From positions 1 to 7,407 of the forward strand of contig JAGOBP010000197.1 of assembly GCA_017999195.1 (NCBI GenBank): a DNA stretch of 7,407 bases. The letters run 5' to 3'. Of this stretch, positions 6,131 through 7,407 are shown one piece after another. The notes below the pieces were generated by a model. That model worked only from the letters and a program-made list of their open reading frames with translations, did not search any database and was not told where the DNA came from. Position numbers and translations under genes: made by a program. The DNA comes from Thermoflexales bacterium. GTDB taxonomy: Bacteria; Chloroflexota; Anaerolineae; Fen-1058. The number at the start of each line of letters is the position of its first letter. The stretch's first letter is position 1.

Positions 6131-6135
6131 CCTCC
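6131..6135 (-). promoter_or_regulatory. Ribosome binding site of the 222-aa membrane protein gene
   Basis: GGAGG 6 nt before the ATG at 6124, a strong site inside the 34-nt gap after the channel gene stop. Confidence 0.75.
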
Positions 6136-6158
6136 GTTAGGATCATCGGCTGAAAGGT

Positions 6159-7407
6159 TCAATTATCGGCCATCACGATCACCCGATCACGCTCGGTGAA
6201 GGTCATCGTTTCGGACTTGGTCGGATTGACGCACACTCCGTACGACTTGTCGGCATCCCCGGCGTCGGCCATGCGCCGATAGCCAAAGGCCACTTCACCG
6301 CGCCGCCGCGCCGCCTCGACCACCGTGTAGAAGTTGACAGGTTCGCCCAACTTGACGTAGTTGGCCGCAGGCTTGACGTAAATCTCCGAACCCTCGGGAT
6401 CAAAGATGTCGGTAAAGACCGGCCCCAAAGACTTGTTTTCAGAAATCTGCGCCAACATCAAACTGACCAACTTATCGCTGACGATGAAGTCATCGGCGCG
6501 GGTCACTTCGGCCAGGTTGCGGTTGCGGATGTCCAGCATCTCGCTGACGATGGAGAAGGCGTGGCCGCTGCGTTCGCTGATCTCGCGTAGGTGCAGCAGC
6601 GTGATGAGCGTGCGCGCATCGGCGGCCTGCGGATCAAGACTGGCATAGCACAGCAAGATCACGTGCTGATATTGCGCGATGTTCAGACTCTCCAGCAAGC
6701 GGCGATCGGTGGTGCTGCCCGCCTGATACGTCACAACCTGATTCTTCAAATCCGCCTGCGCTCGATCGGTTTCGTTCGGCCCTAAGGCTTCGTCGGCCAC
6801 GACGGTCAACGTCGAACCGGGGGCCACGTAGTTGTCCAACTCACGAATGATGGCGGGGGCGCGCCAGTTCCAGCCCAAGATCAGCGTCCGTTCGGGCGCG
6901 GCAGGCACGATCGGTTGGGTGCGGATGGCGGTGGTGTTGATGGCGAAATCGGTTCGCCCCGAAATCTTGATCTTATCGTCGTCTTCGGCAATCACCACCA
7001 GTCGATCACCGGCGTTCAGGCGCGTGTCCATGGGCGGATTCAACTGCGGTACGCCGCCTTTGGCGTGCAGGCCAATCACGGCCGAATCGTCGTAGGCCAA
7101 CAGCGCGTCGCCAAAGGTCTTGCCGATCAGCGTCGGCTCTTCCGTGAAGTAAATCTCGTCGCCGCCAAAGTCCAGCAGCTCCGTATAAACCACGGACAGG
7201 CCGGACTGGCGGCACGTCTGCGCTGTGACGCGCGCGATGAGGTCGCCCACCAGGACCAGTTCCACTTCGTCGCGGCCCACCAGCTTGGCCACTTCCAAGT
7301 TGTCCGGGTTGCGAATTTCAGCCACGATGTGATACGGCTCGGCGCGGCGGTTGGGCGCATTGGTGATGGCCAGCAGCGTCTTGATGACGTGTGAGTCGGG
7401 GTCGTCG
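6159..7407 (-). CDS. CASTOR/POLLUX-like ion channel, cytoplasmic RCK region (partial, N-terminus off right edge)
   Basis: The frame is open to the right edge and gives 415 visible residues. A GTG at 7325 is internal, because the family sequence continues upstream of it (DSHVIKTLLAITN). The visible part starts within a first RCK/TrkA-N-like domain; IRNPDNLEVAKLVG...EVELVLVGDLIAR followed by TCRQSGLSVVYTELLDFGGDEIYF is the characteristic signature of CASTOR/POLLUX-related proteins. A TrkA-C-like module follows. A second RCK domain begins at TLILGWNWRAPAIIRELDNYV with a GWN-type loop replacing the canonical GxGxxG, and ends with another C-terminal module finishing RVIVMADN. Family members are membrane cation channels whose RCK domains regulate gating; plant CASTOR and POLLUX act in the nuclear envelope. 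Ion selectivity and ligand of the bacterial form are not known from this sequence. The pore lies outside the window. It is upstream in an operon with the two membrane proteins. Confidence 0.9.
   Translation of the reverse strand, partial: DDPDSHVIKTLLAITNAPNRRAEPYHIVAEIRNPDNLEVAKLVGRDEVELVLVGDLIARVTAQTCRQSGLSVVYTELLDFGGDEIYFTEEPTLIGKTFGDALLAYDDSAVIGLHAKGGVPQLNPPMDTRLNAGDRLVVIAEDDDKIKISGRTDFAINTTAIRTQPIVPAAPERTLILGWNWRAPAIIRELDNYVAPGSTLTVVADEALGPNETDRAQADLKNQVVTYQAGSTTDRRLLESLNIAQYQHVILLCYASLDPQAADARTLITLLHLREISERSGHAFSIVSEMLDIRNRNLAEVTRADDFIVSDKLVSLMLAQISENKSLGPVFTDIFDPEGSEIYVKPAANYVKLGEPVNFYTVVEAARRRGEVAFGYRRMADAGDADKSYGVCVNPTKSETMTFTERDRVIVMADN

Noticed and set aside
7323..7325. GTG start making a complete 388-aa RCK protein
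   Set aside because: The frame stays open to the window edge and the upstream residues match the same family, so the gene continues beyond the window.

Overview
The window looks like a piece of a moderately GC-rich bacterial chromosome. The gene families present (a MEDS-PAS sensor, an SRPBCC/isoprenylcysteine-methyltransferase-like pair, a CASTOR/POLLUX-like channel subunit and large uncharacterised membrane proteins) fit a Chloroflexota (Anaerolineae-like) genome. That assignment is an impression from family content and intergenic style. No marker gene in the window settles it. No tRNA, rRNA, CRISPR array, transposase or integrase was found.

Layout. Bases 1-1091 (minus) hold the N-terminal 363 residues of a MEDS-PAS sensor protein that runs off the left edge. 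It is divergent, across a 250-bp gap, from a two-gene operon on the plus strand: an SRPBCC-fold protein (1342-2019) overlapping by 4 bp an isoprenylcysteine-carboxyl-methyltransferase-like membrane protein (2016-2609). A 285-bp gap with a perfect 10-bp hairpin and a run of palindromes leads to a lone, lower-GC DUF3800 gene (2895-3515), probably an accessory gene. After it comes a 250-bp gap with two striking inverted-repeat structures: a branched element (3519-3590) directly after the DUF3800 stop, and a 15-bp-arm hairpin (3699-3747). The hairpin is the likely terminator of the operon coming from the other side, and its nested palindrome makes it a candidate dispersed repeat.

The right half (3767-7407, minus) is one three-gene operon read right to left. 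The first gene is the cytoplasmic double-RCK part of a CASTOR/POLLUX-like ion channel (N-terminus and pore outside the window). Next is a 222-aa protein with three predicted membrane segments. Last is a 559-aa protein that repeats the same three-segment architecture and then adds TPR repeats and a beta-rich C-terminal domain, predicted to lie outside the membrane. Gaps are 34 and 9 nt with strong Shine-Dalgarno sequences, and the second junction is stop/SD-overlapping. The two membrane proteins appear to be paralogues by architecture.

This channel plus paired membrane-sensor arrangement is the best candidate here for an undescribed functional system. Its function is inferred only from context.
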